A DNA stretch of 64,000 nucleotides from Streptomyces sp. NBC_00377 (GTDB lineage Bacteria; Actinomycetota; Actinomycetes; Streptomycetales; Streptomycetaceae). Both the position numbers and the translations under genes were made by a program. Of the stretch, positions 50,248-58,808 are shown piece after piece. The notes beneath the pieces were generated by a model. The model searched no databases and was not told where the DNA came from. It saw only the letters and a list, made by a program, of their open reading frames with translations. Position 1 is the stretch's first letter, and each line of letters starts with the position of its first letter. Where the stretch lies: the NCBI RefSeq assembly GCF_036075115.1, contig NZ_CP107958.1:868001-932000 (forward strand), written 5' to 3'.

Positions 50248-52428
50248 TCAGTGCTTGCGGCGCGCGTCGCGGAACAGGACGGCGAATCCGGCGAGCACCA
50301 GCAGCCCTCCGGCCGCGGCGGGCCAGAGGCTGGCGCCCGTCTCGGCGAGGCCGCCCTGGACCGCCTGGGGCTCGGTTCCGCCCGGGGTGGTGGTGTCGGC
50401 CCCCGTGCCGGCCGCGCCCTGCGACTGCTCGGCAGTGGCCGCCGCGGCGCCGGCCGGAGCCGTCGCGGGGGCGCCGATCTCGCCGCCCGAGCCGCCGCCC
50501 GCGGGCGCCGAGGTGGCCGCCTTGGGCGACGGCTTCGAGTAGACACGGGGATCGGTCGTGGCGGAGCCGCCACCTGCACCGGCGCCGCCCTTGCCGGGCT
50601 CGGTGGTCACGGGCGCGGCGGGAGTCCCCGACGGCTGCTGGGCCCCTTGATCGGAGCCGCCACCGTTGCCGGAACCGTCGCCGCCGTTGCCGTTGTCGTC
50701 ACCGGAACCTGCGTTGCCGCCGTTGCCCGAACCTGCGTTGTCACCGTTGCCCGACCCTGCGTTGTCACCGTTGCCGCCGTTGCCGGAACCTGCGTTGTCG
50801 CCGGTCCCGCCGTTGTCGCCGTTGCCCGAACCCGCGTTGCCGCCGTTTCCGTTCCCGTTGTCGTCGCCGTTGCCGGCGCCGTCGTCGGAGCCCGGGTCGG
50901 TGCCCGCGCCGCAGGTGCGGCCCTGGTTGATGCAGTCGACCATCTGGCGCATCAGGTTCTCGTCGAAGACGTTGATGAAGTCGCCGTGGTCGGTCACCGG
51001 CTTGTGCAGCTGCTCGGGGAAGGAGTCCACCGCGAACAGCGGGGTGGTCTTCCCGCCGTCCTGGAGGCTCGGCGCGTCGACGTCGTACACGATGCGCTGC
51101 ACCAGCTGCGGGACGGCCTTGAAGCCGTTCGCGCAGGTGCCGTCGGCGGCCGCGAAGGCCACGTGGGTACGGTGGTTGGCGCTGTCGATGTTGCTGCCGT
51201 CCCAGCAGCTCTGGAAGCGGAAGGTGCGCACCACGTCGCTGCCGGACGGGCAGAGCGGGTACTTGTCCTTGAGCTGGCGGTCCTCGAAGCCGGTGCAGCT
51301 CCAGGACGCGTTGGCGTTGGCCGTGCCGTTGACGAAGGCCTTGGCGTCACCGGTGATGATCCGCAGCAGCCGGGGCATGGCGGTGACCTGGCTGCGCGGG
51401 TTGCCCACGAAGGTCAGCGTGACCTCCTTGGGGGTGACGATCTTGCCCGCGTTGCCCTCGATGCCACCGCCGGGGCTCTGCGCGTCCTGTTCCTGGGTGC
51501 CGTTCTGGAGGCGCACGACGGGCCAGTAGTAGGTGGACTTGTCGCCCTGGTCCACGCAGCTGGTCCCGGCCTTCGCCAGGTCGTCGTCGGAGGCGAAGGC
51601 GGTGTTGGACTGGTTGCCGACGTAGTCGTGGAAGTGGTGGGCGCCGTTGCTGACGCCCGGGGCCACGATCACGTTGTCCGAGTTGAACAGGCCGTTCGCG
51701 TTCACCCCGCAGCTGGTGGTGAAGGTGCCGCGGGAGGGGCCGGAGCCGGGGTCCGGGTTCTGCCGCGCCGGCTGGACGGACTTGATGTCGGCGTAGTCCG
51801 CGGCCACGGGGCCGTTTCCGGCCTGGCCGCCGTTGCCCTGCTGCCCGTTGCCGCCCTGGTCCCCGCCGCCCTGCTGGTTCCCGTCACCGTTCTGGTCGTC
51901 GCCGCCCTGGCCGCCGTTCTGGTTCTCGTCGCCGTTGCCGTCGGCGCCCTCGTCGGCCTGGTCGTTGTTGGCGCGCAAGGTGCAGCCGGCGAGGTCCTCG
52001 AGGCCCTCGGGGCGGTCGCCCACCCGGTCGATGGCCTCCGCGATGCGTCCGATCGTCGCGCCGCGCTTCTCCTTCAACGGGTTCATGACCGCGTTGTCGG
52101 CGAAGCCCGCGTCCTGACGCACCGACTCCGCGGACTCCTGGAGTCGGCGGTACGCGTCGGCGATCTGCTCGTCCAGGCCGGCGAGTTCACGGTCGACCTC
52201 GGCCGATGCCTGCTCCGGGACGGTGGTCAGCCGCTCACCGACGTCCGGGCAGTCGATGGTGACGGCGCTGTTGCCGGCGCGCCGCGTGGAGTTGGCGTCG
52301 GAGCCGTCCTCGGTGGCCGAGGCATAGACATTCACCGCCATCAGTCCACCTCCGCCGAGAATGAGCGCCAACGCCGCGAAAGTCGCGCGGCGTCCGCCCG
52401 TCTGGCGTCTGCGCCTGTTCTGAACCAA
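50248..52428 (-). CDS. cell-wall-anchored DUF1996 protein with LAETG sortase signal
   Basis: A 726-residue exported protein. The signal peptide ([20 protein letters not shown]) is followed by a helical segment with Cys (~55-150), a Gly/Asn/Gln linker, then the DUF1996 domain (~215-480) with [22 protein letters not shown] and [10 protein letters not shown] second Gly/Asn/Ser repeat linker follows. The C-terminus is LAETG (Leu694), a hydrophobic span and RDARRKH, the LAxTG signal for Streptomyces class E sortases. The start is a TTG with TAGGAG six bases ahead. DUF1996 has no defined activity that I know; in fungi and bacteria it appears in secreted wall proteins. Terminator at 50199. Confidence 0.9.
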   Translation of the reverse strand: MVQNRRRRQTGGRRATFAALALILGGGGLMAVNVYASATEDGSDANSTRRAGNSAVTIDCPDVGERLTTVPEQASAEVDRELAGLDEQIADAYRRLQESAESVRQDAGFADNAVMNPLKEKRGATIGRIAEAIDRVGDRPEGLEDLAGCTLRANNDQADEGADGNGDENQNGGQGGDDQNGDGNQQGGGDQGGNGQQGNGGQAGNGPVAADYADIKSVQPARQNPDPGSGPSRGTFTTSCGVNANGLFNSDNVIVAPGVSNGAHHFHDYVGNQSNTAFASDDDLAKAGTSCVDQGDKSTYYWPVVRLQNGTQEQDAQSPGGGIEGNAGKIVTPKEVTLTFVGNPRSQVTAMPRLLRIITGDAKAFVNGTANANASWSCTGFEDRQLKDKYPLCPSGSDVVRTFRFQSCWDGSNIDSANHRTHVAFAAADGTCANGFKAVPQLVQRIVYDVDAPSLQDGGKTTPLFAVDSFPEQLHKPVTDHGDFINVFDENLMRQMVDCINQGRTCGAGTDPGSDDGAGNGDDNGNGNGGNAGSGNGDNGGTGDNAGSGNGGNGDNAGSGNGDNAGSGNGGNAGSGDDNGNGGDGSGNGGGSDQGAQQPSGTPAAPVTTEPGKGGAGAGGGSATTDPRVYSKPSPKAATSAPAGGGSGGEIGAPATAPAGAAAATAEQSQGAAGTGADTTTPGGTEPQAVQGGLAETGASLWPAAAGGLLVLAGFAVLFRDARRKH
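50690..50890 (-). repeat. NAGSGNG-type coding repeats
   Basis: Imperfect 15-24 bp units encode the Asn/Gly/Ser linker between the DUF1996 domain and the wall anchor. They resemble a repeat array but are coding and in frame throughout. Confidence 0.7.
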
Positions 52429-52534
52429 GGAGTGCTCCTACACGTCGTCGGCGGCCATGGACATGAATCCCCCCGGCCCTATACGCATCCGGACTCAGGA
52501 GTGTTCAACCGCACCACGAATTCATAGCAAGATC

Positions 52535-53587
52535 TCAGACAGGCACCGTGTCCTGCACCTTCGTGGCGGCTTCGCGCCGACGGCGCCCCCGCTCGTGCAT
52601 CAGGCCCATGGCGAGGGCGGCGGCCACCGCGACGAGGTGTTCGCGGCCGGCGAGGTTGGGCTTGGCGATGGACTCCCACACCATCGAGCCGCCGGTGAGG
52701 ACGAACACCACGGGGGCGTGGCGGACGACCGAGAGATACGTGAACAGGCCGACGACCGCCGCGGACGGGCCGGTGTCGAGCACCTGGCCGACCTCGGGCG
52801 GCAGCCCGAGGCCCCACCAGCCCGGTCCCGCCGCCAGCATCACCCGCACGGTGAGGGTGCCGGCCAGGGTGGATCCGTAGGCGATCAGCAGGGTCCGGCG
52901 ACGGCCGAGGGCGAGTTCGGCCAGCGCGAAGGCGAGGAACAGCTGGGTGATGCCCGCCCAGACCGGCAGGTCGAGGGCGGGCACGTACAAGGACACGGGA
53001 GTGCGGAGCAGGGCGACCCAGAGCGGCAGGTCGCCCTGCACGCCACCGAGGACCCGTACCGCCGTCGCGCCCGCGGGGTGCTGGGCGATGGCGTGGAAGA
53101 AGATCACCCCCGCGCAGGCGACGAAGGCCAGCAGCAGTGCGGCGGGCCCGCGTCGGCGCAACTCCCGCAAGGGATCGACGACGATGCCGTACCACTCGCC
53201 GCGCACCGTCCGGCCGACGAACGCGGCGGTACGGGCGAGCACGTGATGCCGACGCTTCCCCTCGGGACGGCCGTCGCGCGGCTCTCCTCCGGTACGGCCG
53301 ACGCGCGGCTTCCCGTCTGCGCCGGCGACCCGCGAGGCGCCCTCGGTACGGTCGGCGGCGCGCGACCCGGCACCGGAGCGGCCGGCGGACGGCTTCCCCT
53401 CGGTCCGGCCGGCGTGCGGTCCGCCCTCGGTACGCCGCACGTGCGACCGGGCCCCGGCGCGGCCGACGCGTGGCGCGTCCGCGGTCCGGTCGGCGACGCG
53501 GGGGCCGCCCTCCGCCCGGCCGGCGCGCGGCTCGTCACCGGCACGGCTTTCGCGGGGCCGCTGCACTTCCGGACGCAGGATGCTCAC
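52535..53587 (-). CDS. rhomboid-like membrane protein with Arg/Gly repeat N-terminus
   Basis: About 350 residues. The first ~115 are hydrophilic repeats (GRTEGKP, DRTEGAS, GRTGGEP). The remainder has six or so membrane segments: LLLAFVACAGVIFFHAIAQH, WAGITQLFLAFALAELALG, and others, with a candidate rhomboid nucleophile motif GPSAAVVGLF and a later REHLVAVAAALAMG His. The order fits rhomboid serine proteases, but key residues are not fully canonical, so it may be an inactive rhomboid-like protein. GTG 53587 follows GGGGGAG closely; a longer frame to 53671 exists. Confidence 0.75.
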   Translation of the reverse strand: MSILRPEVQRPRESRAGDEPRAGRAEGGPRVADRTADAPRVGRAGARSHVRRTEGGPHAGRTEGKPSAGRSGAGSRAADRTEGASRVAGADGKPRVGRTGGEPRDGRPEGKRRHHVLARTAAFVGRTVRGEWYGIVVDPLRELRRRGPAALLLAFVACAGVIFFHAIAQHPAGATAVRVLGGVQGDLPLWVALLRTPVSLYVPALDLPVWAGITQLFLAFALAELALGRRRTLLIAYGSTLAGTLTVRVMLAAGPGWWGLGLPPEVGQVLDTGPSAAVVGLFTYLSVVRHAPVVFVLTGGSMVWESIAKPNLAGREHLVAVAAALAMGLMHERGRRRREAATKVQDTVPV

Positions 53588-53925
53588 AGTCTCCCCCGAA
53601 CACGCGTCGCACGATGTTCCATACGAGTCACGCCCGGGAAGACGCAGGGACGGCGCGCGAGGATTACTCACGCGCAGTCCGGCTGCCTCACATTTCGGCC
53701 GGGCGCCGGTCGGGCGGCGCGGCCCGGGGGACCTGGGGCGGGCGGGGCGGAGCCCGACCGGTGTGCCCGATGACGCCCGGTCACGCCCGTGTAACGCAAG
53801 TGGGCTAGTGTCACCGCTGTGGAACGCACTGACCAGCGGAACATGCCCCCGGCCAGGTTACGTCGCACAGCGGGCCCGACCGGCCCCGGCGGCCTCGGCT
53901 CCCTCCCGTCCCGGACGACCGCCGC
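53588..53925. other. 338-bp divergent intergenic region
   Basis: A TAGTGT at 53806-53811 is a candidate -10 for the cupin gene. No clear -35, operator or small gene is visible. Confidence 0.4.
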
Positions 53926-54333
53926 GTGAACCGACCGCTGCCCGCCGGGGCCCTGCCCACCGACGAGCCCCTCCCGGCCCTGCTCGCCGACGGCCTGCTC
54001 ACCGAACGGCTCGCCCTGGCCGTACCCGAGGACACCAGGGTCGTGGTGGCGGACTACGAGATCGCGCCGGGGCGCTCGCTGCCCTGGCACTACCACGAGG
54101 GCCGGGTCGTCGCCGTCGTGACGGCGGGCGTGCTGACCCGCACCCTGGCTGACGGATCCGAGTGCGTGACGCCCGCGGGGGGATGCATCGTCGAACCGGT
54201 GGGGCCGCAGGGCGTGCACATGGCGGAGAACCGGGAGCCGGAAACCCTGCGCATCTGCGCCCTCTTCTTCCTTCCGCAGGGCAGCCCATTGTCTACGCGC
54301 GCAGAACCGCCGGACCGGGTCGCTCGCGGCTGA
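53926..54333 (+). CDS. small cupin-domain protein
   Basis: A 135-residue single-domain cupin. Motif 1 is PWHYHEGRVVAVVTAGVL with the metal His pair and Glu, motif 2 is PQGVHMAENREPE. The N-terminal ~25 residues are Pro/Leu-rich and may be low-complexity. Cupins of this size range from isomerases to sensors, so no activity is assigned. The GTG start lacks a clear ribosome site. It is convergent with the phospholipase-like gene, 18 nt apart. Confidence 0.85.
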   Translation: MNRPLPAGALPTDEPLPALLADGLLTERLALAVPEDTRVVVADYEIAPGRSLPWHYHEGRVVAVVTAGVLTRTLADGSECVTPAGGCIVEPVGPQGVHMAENREPETLRICALFFLPQGSPLSTRAEPPDRVARG

Positions 54334-54351
54334 CGCGGGCGAGCATCGGGC

Positions 54352-55779
54352 TCAGCGCTGCGGCCGGGGGCCCGTCTCCTGCACCGGGAACGTCTGCTCG
54401 GCGCCCGGCAGCGTCGGCCTGGGCAGCGTGGCGACGTCCTCCTGCGCCTTCAGCAGCTGCTCCTGCGTGTCGTCGGGCAGCGCCGGGGCGAGCGCACCGG
54501 TGGAGGCGAAGCGGAAGGCGGAGGTGAGGTCGCCGAAGGCGCCGCGCCGCCAGCTGCTGATGTTGGGCTCCATGACTCCGGTGAGCCGTTCCAGGAAGCG
54601 CAGCGTCGAGGTGTGGTCGAAGGGCTCCGTGGCGACCCAGCCCCCCACGGTCCAGGGCGAGACGACGATGGCGGGTACCCGGAAGCCGCCGCCGATCGGC
54701 AGCCCGGCGACGAACTCGCCGGGCGTGTCGACGGGCGGGGACGGCGGCGGAACATGGTCGAACAGTCCGTCGTTCTCGTCGTAGTTGAGGATGAACGCGG
54801 TCTTGCGCCAGACCTTGGGATCGGAGGCGATCGCCTCGATCTTCGAGGCGACGAAGGCCGCGCCCGCCGCCGGCAGATAGTCCGGGTGCTCCGACTGGCG
54901 CCCGGGCGGCACGAGCCAGGACACGGTCGGCAGCCGGTCGGCCCGGGCGTCGTCCTCGAAGGCGCCCTCGGGCTGCGGCCGTACGCCCCGTTCGTACAGC
55001 TCGGAGCCGGGAAGCGCGTCGCGGAACGCGGCGAACTGCTCCAGCAGGTTGCAGCCGTAGTCGTCCTCCTGCTGGTACACCTTCCAGTCGACCCCGGCCG
55101 CCTGGAGCCGTTCGGCGTACGTCGTCCAGCTGAACGGTGTCGGGGCGGAGTTGCGGACGACCGGCCCCCCGTGGGCGCCCTCGGGGTCGATGGTGCCGGT
55201 CATCCACATCAGACGGTTGGGCCAGGTGGGGCCGAGGACCGAGCTGAAGTAGTGGTCGCAGACGGTGAAGGTCTCGGCGAGGGCGAACTGGAACGGGATG
55301 TCCTGGCGCGTGTAGTACCCCATGACGTACGGGGCGTCGGCGCCGTCGGCATTGCGGTGGGCCGGCAGCCAGCGGTCCATCCGGCCCCCGTTCCACGCCT
55401 CGTGCTGCACCGCCCAGGCGTGGCTCGTGGACGGGATGGACTGGGCGCTGGAGGTGCGGGTGTCCAGGTGGAAGGGCAGCAGGTAGCCCGCGGGGTTGCC
55501 GGTGTCGGGCTGGTAGAAGACCGAACGTCCGGTGTCGAGGGTGAGCGCGTCGGGGTCGGCGAAGCCGCGAACGCCGGACAGGGTGCCGAAGTAGTGGTCG
55601 AAGGAGCGGTTCTCCTGCATCAGCAGGACGACGTGTTCGACGTCGGCGAGTGAGCCGCGGCGGGACGGCCCGGCCGCGACCGCCTTCTGCACGCTCGGCG
55701 GGAGGAGGGAGAGGGCCGCGGCGGCCCCCAGCGCGCCCGCGGTCGAGCCCAGGAGTCGGCGACGGGTCAACTCGGCCAT
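54352..55779 (-). CDS. Tat-exported phosphoesterase / phospholipase C-like protein
   Basis: A 475-residue protein with a Tat signal (LTRRRLLGSTAGALG, cleavage near AVAAG). The phosphoesterase/PLC family core has VVLLMQENRSFDHYFGTLSG, the active-site ENRSFDHYFG, DHYFSSVLGPTWPNR, FILNYDENDGLFDHVPPP and RVPAIVVSPW. It belongs to the non-specific PLC/acid phosphatase AcpA superfamily and should hydrolyse phospholipids or other phosphate esters outside the cell. AAGGGG lies eight bases ahead of the ATG. No clear terminator follows. Often phosphate-regulated in Streptomyces, but no PHO box was sought successfully here. Confidence 0.92.
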   Translation of the reverse strand: MAELTRRRLLGSTAGALGAAAALSLLPPSVQKAVAAGPSRRGSLADVEHVVLLMQENRSFDHYFGTLSGVRGFADPDALTLDTGRSVFYQPDTGNPAGYLLPFHLDTRTSSAQSIPSTSHAWAVQHEAWNGGRMDRWLPAHRNADGADAPYVMGYYTRQDIPFQFALAETFTVCDHYFSSVLGPTWPNRLMWMTGTIDPEGAHGGPVVRNSAPTPFSWTTYAERLQAAGVDWKVYQQEDDYGCNLLEQFAAFRDALPGSELYERGVRPQPEGAFEDDARADRLPTVSWLVPPGRQSEHPDYLPAAGAAFVASKIEAIASDPKVWRKTAFILNYDENDGLFDHVPPPSPPVDTPGEFVAGLPIGGGFRVPAIVVSPWTVGGWVATEPFDHTSTLRFLERLTGVMEPNISSWRRGAFGDLTSAFRFASTGALAPALPDDTQEQLLKAQEDVATLPRPTLPGAEQTFPVQETGPRPQR

Positions 55780-55943
55780 GTGTGGTGTGCCCCTTGGTGA
55801 GCGGAGGAAGCGGAGGAAGGCACCGGCCCGCGCCCCGCGCGAAGCGGGGCACCGCTCGTTCTCCGCCCGGGCCGGGAACGCGGAGACCGGTGGAGGCGGC
55901 GCCGTGCCGACCGCCCGTCAGACGGTGTGACGCGCCGCGCCGC

Positions 55944-56480
55944 TCAGGACCACAGCTCCCCGCTGTCGCACACCCGCGCGCCCATGTTGCGCTCCATCAT
56001 CGTCAGGGCCGCGTTCGCGAGATCGGCGTGGATGTGGGCGACGGCGTCCCGGGGGACGGTCACGTCGATGTGGCGGATGTGGGCGTCGAGGGCCGAGTAC
56101 AGGACACACTGCTCGGTGACCTGTCCGCACAGCACGATGTGACCGATGCCCTCCTGGTGGAGCAGGTAGGACAAGGGGGTCTCGAAGAAGATCGAGTGGC
56201 GTGCCTTCAGGACGAAGAGGGAGTCGTCGTCGGGCAGCAGCGGCTCGACGAGTTCGGCGTGCGCGCCGGCGAGGGCCGTGTCGAGGAGTTCGCCGTGGTG
56301 GGAGCGCCACTGGCCGAAGTTGTCGTTGACGTGGATGACGGGCACACCGGCACGGCGGGCCCGGTCGAGGAGACCGGCGATCACCGGGACCGTCTTCCGG
56401 GCCGACGGCACAAGCAGGTCGGCGTCCGGGTGGTCGTACGTGTTGATCATGTCGATGACGATCAGCGCGGTCTTGCTCAT
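55944..56480 (-). CDS. isochorismatase-family cysteine hydrolase
   Basis: A 178-residue hydrolase. The triad is intact: Asp in ALIVIDMINTYD, Lys in FVLKARHS, and Cys in CGQVTEQCVLYSA. Family members hydrolyse isochorismate, nicotinamide or other amides. Nicotinamidase zinc-ligand spacing is not clear, so the substrate is unknown. ATG 56480 is chosen over an upstream in-frame ATG at 56525. It lies downstream of rpmG but beyond a strong terminator, so it has its own promoter. Confidence 0.9.
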   Translation of the reverse strand: MSKTALIVIDMINTYDHPDADLLVPSARKTVPVIAGLLDRARRAGVPVIHVNDNFGQWRSHHGELLDTALAGAHAELVEPLLPDDDSLFVLKARHSIFFETPLSYLLHQEGIGHIVLCGQVTEQCVLYSALDAHIRHIDVTVPRDAVAHIHADLANAALTMMERNMGARVCDSGELWS

Positions 56481-56537
56481 GCGGCTATGGGTTCCCAGCG
56501 CGGCGGGAATATGACGGCACATCACTCGTCCGCACGA

Positions 56538-56577
56538 GAGAGCGGCCGGGCTCCCCTTCGGGAACCCGGCCGCTCTC
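56538..56577 (-). terminator. rpmG terminator
   Basis: GAGAGCGGCCGGG / CCCGGCCGCTCTC (13-bp stem) with an inner TCCC/GGGA. It lies 48 nt past the rpmG stop. Confidence 0.85.
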
Positions 56578-56624
56578 CCGCCTCAGGGCCGTCGTCGCTC
56601 AGCCCCGCAGGGCCGGCGTCCGGC

Positions 56625-56789
56625 TCAGCGTGTCTCCCGGAAGGCGACGTGCTGCCCGGCCACGGGGTCGTACTTGCGCAGGACCAGCCGGTCGGCGTCG
56701 TTGCGGCGGTTCTTGCGCGTCACATAGGTGACACCGGTACCGGCGGTGGACCTCAGCGTGATGACGGGGCGCGCTGTACTGCGGGCCAT
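56625..56789 (-). CDS. rpmG: 50S ribosomal protein L33, Cys-free (zinc-independent) type
   Basis: A 54-residue ribosomal protein beginning [19 protein letters not shown], with [20 protein letters not shown] and ending VAFRETR. The CxxC pairs of the zinc-binding L33 form are absent, so this is a C-minus paralogue. In Streptomyces such paralogues commonly belong to the zinc-starvation (Zur) response. The ATG has AGAGGAGG at ideal spacing. No Zur-box-like AT-rich dyad is visible in the 70 bases upstream, so control may differ here. Terminator at 56538. Confidence 0.95.
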   Translation of the reverse strand: MARSTARPVITLRSTAGTGVTYVTRKNRRNDADRLVLRKYDPVAGQHVAFRETR

Positions 56790-57022
56790 GGGGGCCTCCT
56801 CTCACACCGACTCGCACCTACTGAACGCTGCTTGTCGGTCAGGGGCTGCAACAGAGGGCCGGGCCCGCGCATTCCCCGGCTCGCCCGGCCCTCCGGCGCA
56901 CCGGGCGGCGCATCCTGGCGGCGCGGGCGGCCCGGCGGACGAAATCTCGGTGGCGGGGGGCACGACCCCCTCGGTTACAGTGCTCCGCCGGTATCGCGCC
57001 GGTACCGAGAGGAGACAGAGCG

Positions 57023-57682
57023 GTGCGCTTTGGGGTGGGGAACGTGGGGCAGGGGCTGACGCTGGCTGCCCTCGTGGCGGGGCTGATGACCGGATGCGCG
57101 GCCGAGGACGCCGGCCCGGACGCGTCGGGGGCGTCGGCGAAGACGACCGCGAAGGTCGCCCAGCGCGGCGGGTCCGTCGGGGCCCGGGGATCCGCCTGCG
57201 AACTTCCCGTCACCTTCGACATCGCCGAGTTCTGGAAGGCCGAGGCCGTCGACGCCGGGGAGGCGACCACCGCGACCGGCGACCTGGCCGACCTGGCCGG
57301 CGCGTTCCTCCGCCAGGGCCCCGTCACCATGGCCTGCGAGGTCGACGCCAAGCCCGCGGGGAAGATCGGGTTCCTGCGGGTGTGGACGGGCAAGCCGGGC
57401 GCCGCCGACGCGCGGGCCGTGCTGGAGGGCTTCGTGGCCGCCGAGAAGGAGGCGAGCGGAGCGAAGTACGGCACGTTCGAGGCCGGCGACGTCACCGGCG
57501 CCGAGGTCGAGTACGTCACCACGAGCAAACTCCTCGAGGAGTCGAAGAAGGAGCACGCGCTCGCCGTCACCACGGCCGAGGGTCCCGTCGTCCTGCACCT
57601 GGGCGGAATGGACACCGCGGAGCACGAGGCGATGCTCCCGGCGTACGAGCTGGCCAAGAGCACGCTGCACGCCACCGGCTGA
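57023..57682 (+). CDS. hypothetical lipoprotein
   Basis: A 219-residue predicted lipoprotein. The signal ends at LMTGC with Cys25 as lipidation site. Mature residues contain two further Cys (SACELPV, MACEV) that could form a disulfide. The domain has alternating alpha/beta pattern and reads GEFVAAEKEASGAKYG-like stretches; I do not recognise a family. GTG start with GAGAGGAGACAG upstream. Monocistronic between rpmG and the convergent DUF72 gene. Confidence 0.82.
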   Translation: MRFGVGNVGQGLTLAALVAGLMTGCAAEDAGPDASGASAKTTAKVAQRGGSVGARGSACELPVTFDIAEFWKAEAVDAGEATTATGDLADLAGAFLRQGPVTMACEVDAKPAGKIGFLRVWTGKPGAADARAVLEGFVAAEKEASGAKYGTFEAGDVTGAEVEYVTTSKLLEESKKEHALAVTTAEGPVVLHLGGMDTAEHEAMLPAYELAKSTLHATG

Positions 57683-57843
57683 CCGGGGACGGCTCGGGTC
57701 GGCCGACCCCGAGGCGGGCGTACGCGCAGGTGTGCCGCGCCCGGGGCGGGTGCGGCCCCCGTGCGGCGCACCCGTGTCCGTGAGCCGTCGTCCGCCGGCA
57801 AACCGCTCGTCGCGCCGGTACCGGCCGGCCGCGACGACGCCGT

Positions 57844-58689
57844 TCAGTGGGCGAGCAGGTCGCGCATCCGCTCGGCGGCGCGTACGGCGGAGTCGCCGCA
57901 GCAGGTGTTGAACAGCACGTGCACCCGCTCGGCCCGCCCGGCGAGCGCCCGCACCCTGGGCACCCACTCGCGCAGCTCACCGTCGGTGTACTCGTGCCGG
58001 AAGCGGTCCTCCTTGCTGCCGGTGCCCCAGGCGGGGCTGCGGCCGTGCAGACGGACGACCGCCAGCCGCTCGCAGGAGACAGGCGTGACGGGAGGCACGG
58101 CGGACGGCAGGGACTGCCGCATGTCGACGGCGACGGCCGCGAAGCCGTGGGAGCGCAGCAGGCCGGCGGTCGCCTCCTCCTGCTCGCCCCGCCACCAGTC
58201 CGGGTGCCTGAACTCGACGCAGACCGGCCACCCGGCGGTGCGCTCGGCGCACTGGGCGAGGAACGCGTCCGCCCGCGTGCCGGGGCAAAACCACGGCGGG
58301 AACTGGAAGAGGACGGCGCCCAGTCGCCCCGTGTCCCGTAACGGCCGGATCCCGTCGGTGAACCTCCGCCACACCTCGTCCAGGGCCTTGGGGCCACGGA
58401 TGTCGTCGGGCAGCCCGGGTGGCAGCACGGCGGGCCGGGTGGGGTGGCCGGTCAGGAGGGAGAACGCCTTCACGTCGAAGACGAAGCCGTCGGGCGTGCG
58501 CTGCGCCCACAGTCCGCTGGTGCGCTCGACGGGCAGCGCGTAATAGGTGGAGTCGACCTCGACGACCGGGAAGCGTTCGGCGTAGTGGCGTAACCGTCCC
58601 TCCGCGTCGCGCCGCCCGGTCGGGTACCAGCCGCTGGACACCAGGGCCCGGTCCGTCCACGAGCACGCGCCCACCAGAATCTCGCCCAT
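57844..58689 (-). CDS. DUF72 (YecE-type) protein
   Basis: A 281-residue TIM-barrel-like protein of the DUF72 family. GEILVGACSWTDRALVSSGW opens it; FPVVEVDSTYYALP, PDGFVFDVKAF, LFQFPPWF, VCVEFRHPDWW, VRLHGRSPAWGTG and HVLFNTCC follow in the family order. The enzymatic role is not established. It is divergent from the SpoIIE phosphatase gene at 58809 and convergent with the lipoprotein gene. Confidence 0.93.
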   Translation of the reverse strand: MGEILVGACSWTDRALVSSGWYPTGRRDAEGRLRHYAERFPVVEVDSTYYALPVERTSGLWAQRTPDGFVFDVKAFSLLTGHPTRPAVLPPGLPDDIRGPKALDEVWRRFTDGIRPLRDTGRLGAVLFQFPPWFCPGTRADAFLAQCAERTAGWPVCVEFRHPDWWRGEQEEATAGLLRSHGFAAVAVDMRQSLPSAVPPVTPVSCERLAVVRLHGRSPAWGTGSKEDRFRHEYTDGELREWVPRVRALAGRAERVHVLFNTCCGDSAVRAAERMRDLLAH

Positions 58690-58808
58690 GGCGTGCGGTT
58701 ACCCCGACGGGAGCCGATCTTTCCCGTCGCGCGGATGCACATCCGGTCGGGTGTGGCGCATTCTTGCTGTGTCGCCCTAGCTGCGGCGCACGGACGAGGT
58801 AGGACCTG

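Noticed and set aside
50690..50890. Possible CRISPR-like or satellite repeat array
   Set aside because: Units are irregular, have no unique spacers and are fully in frame as an Asn/Gly/Ser linker of the DUF1996 protein.
56790..56860. Zur box upstream of the Cys-free L33 gene
   Set aside because: Searched by eye for an AT-rich dyad; none found in the proximal 70 bases.
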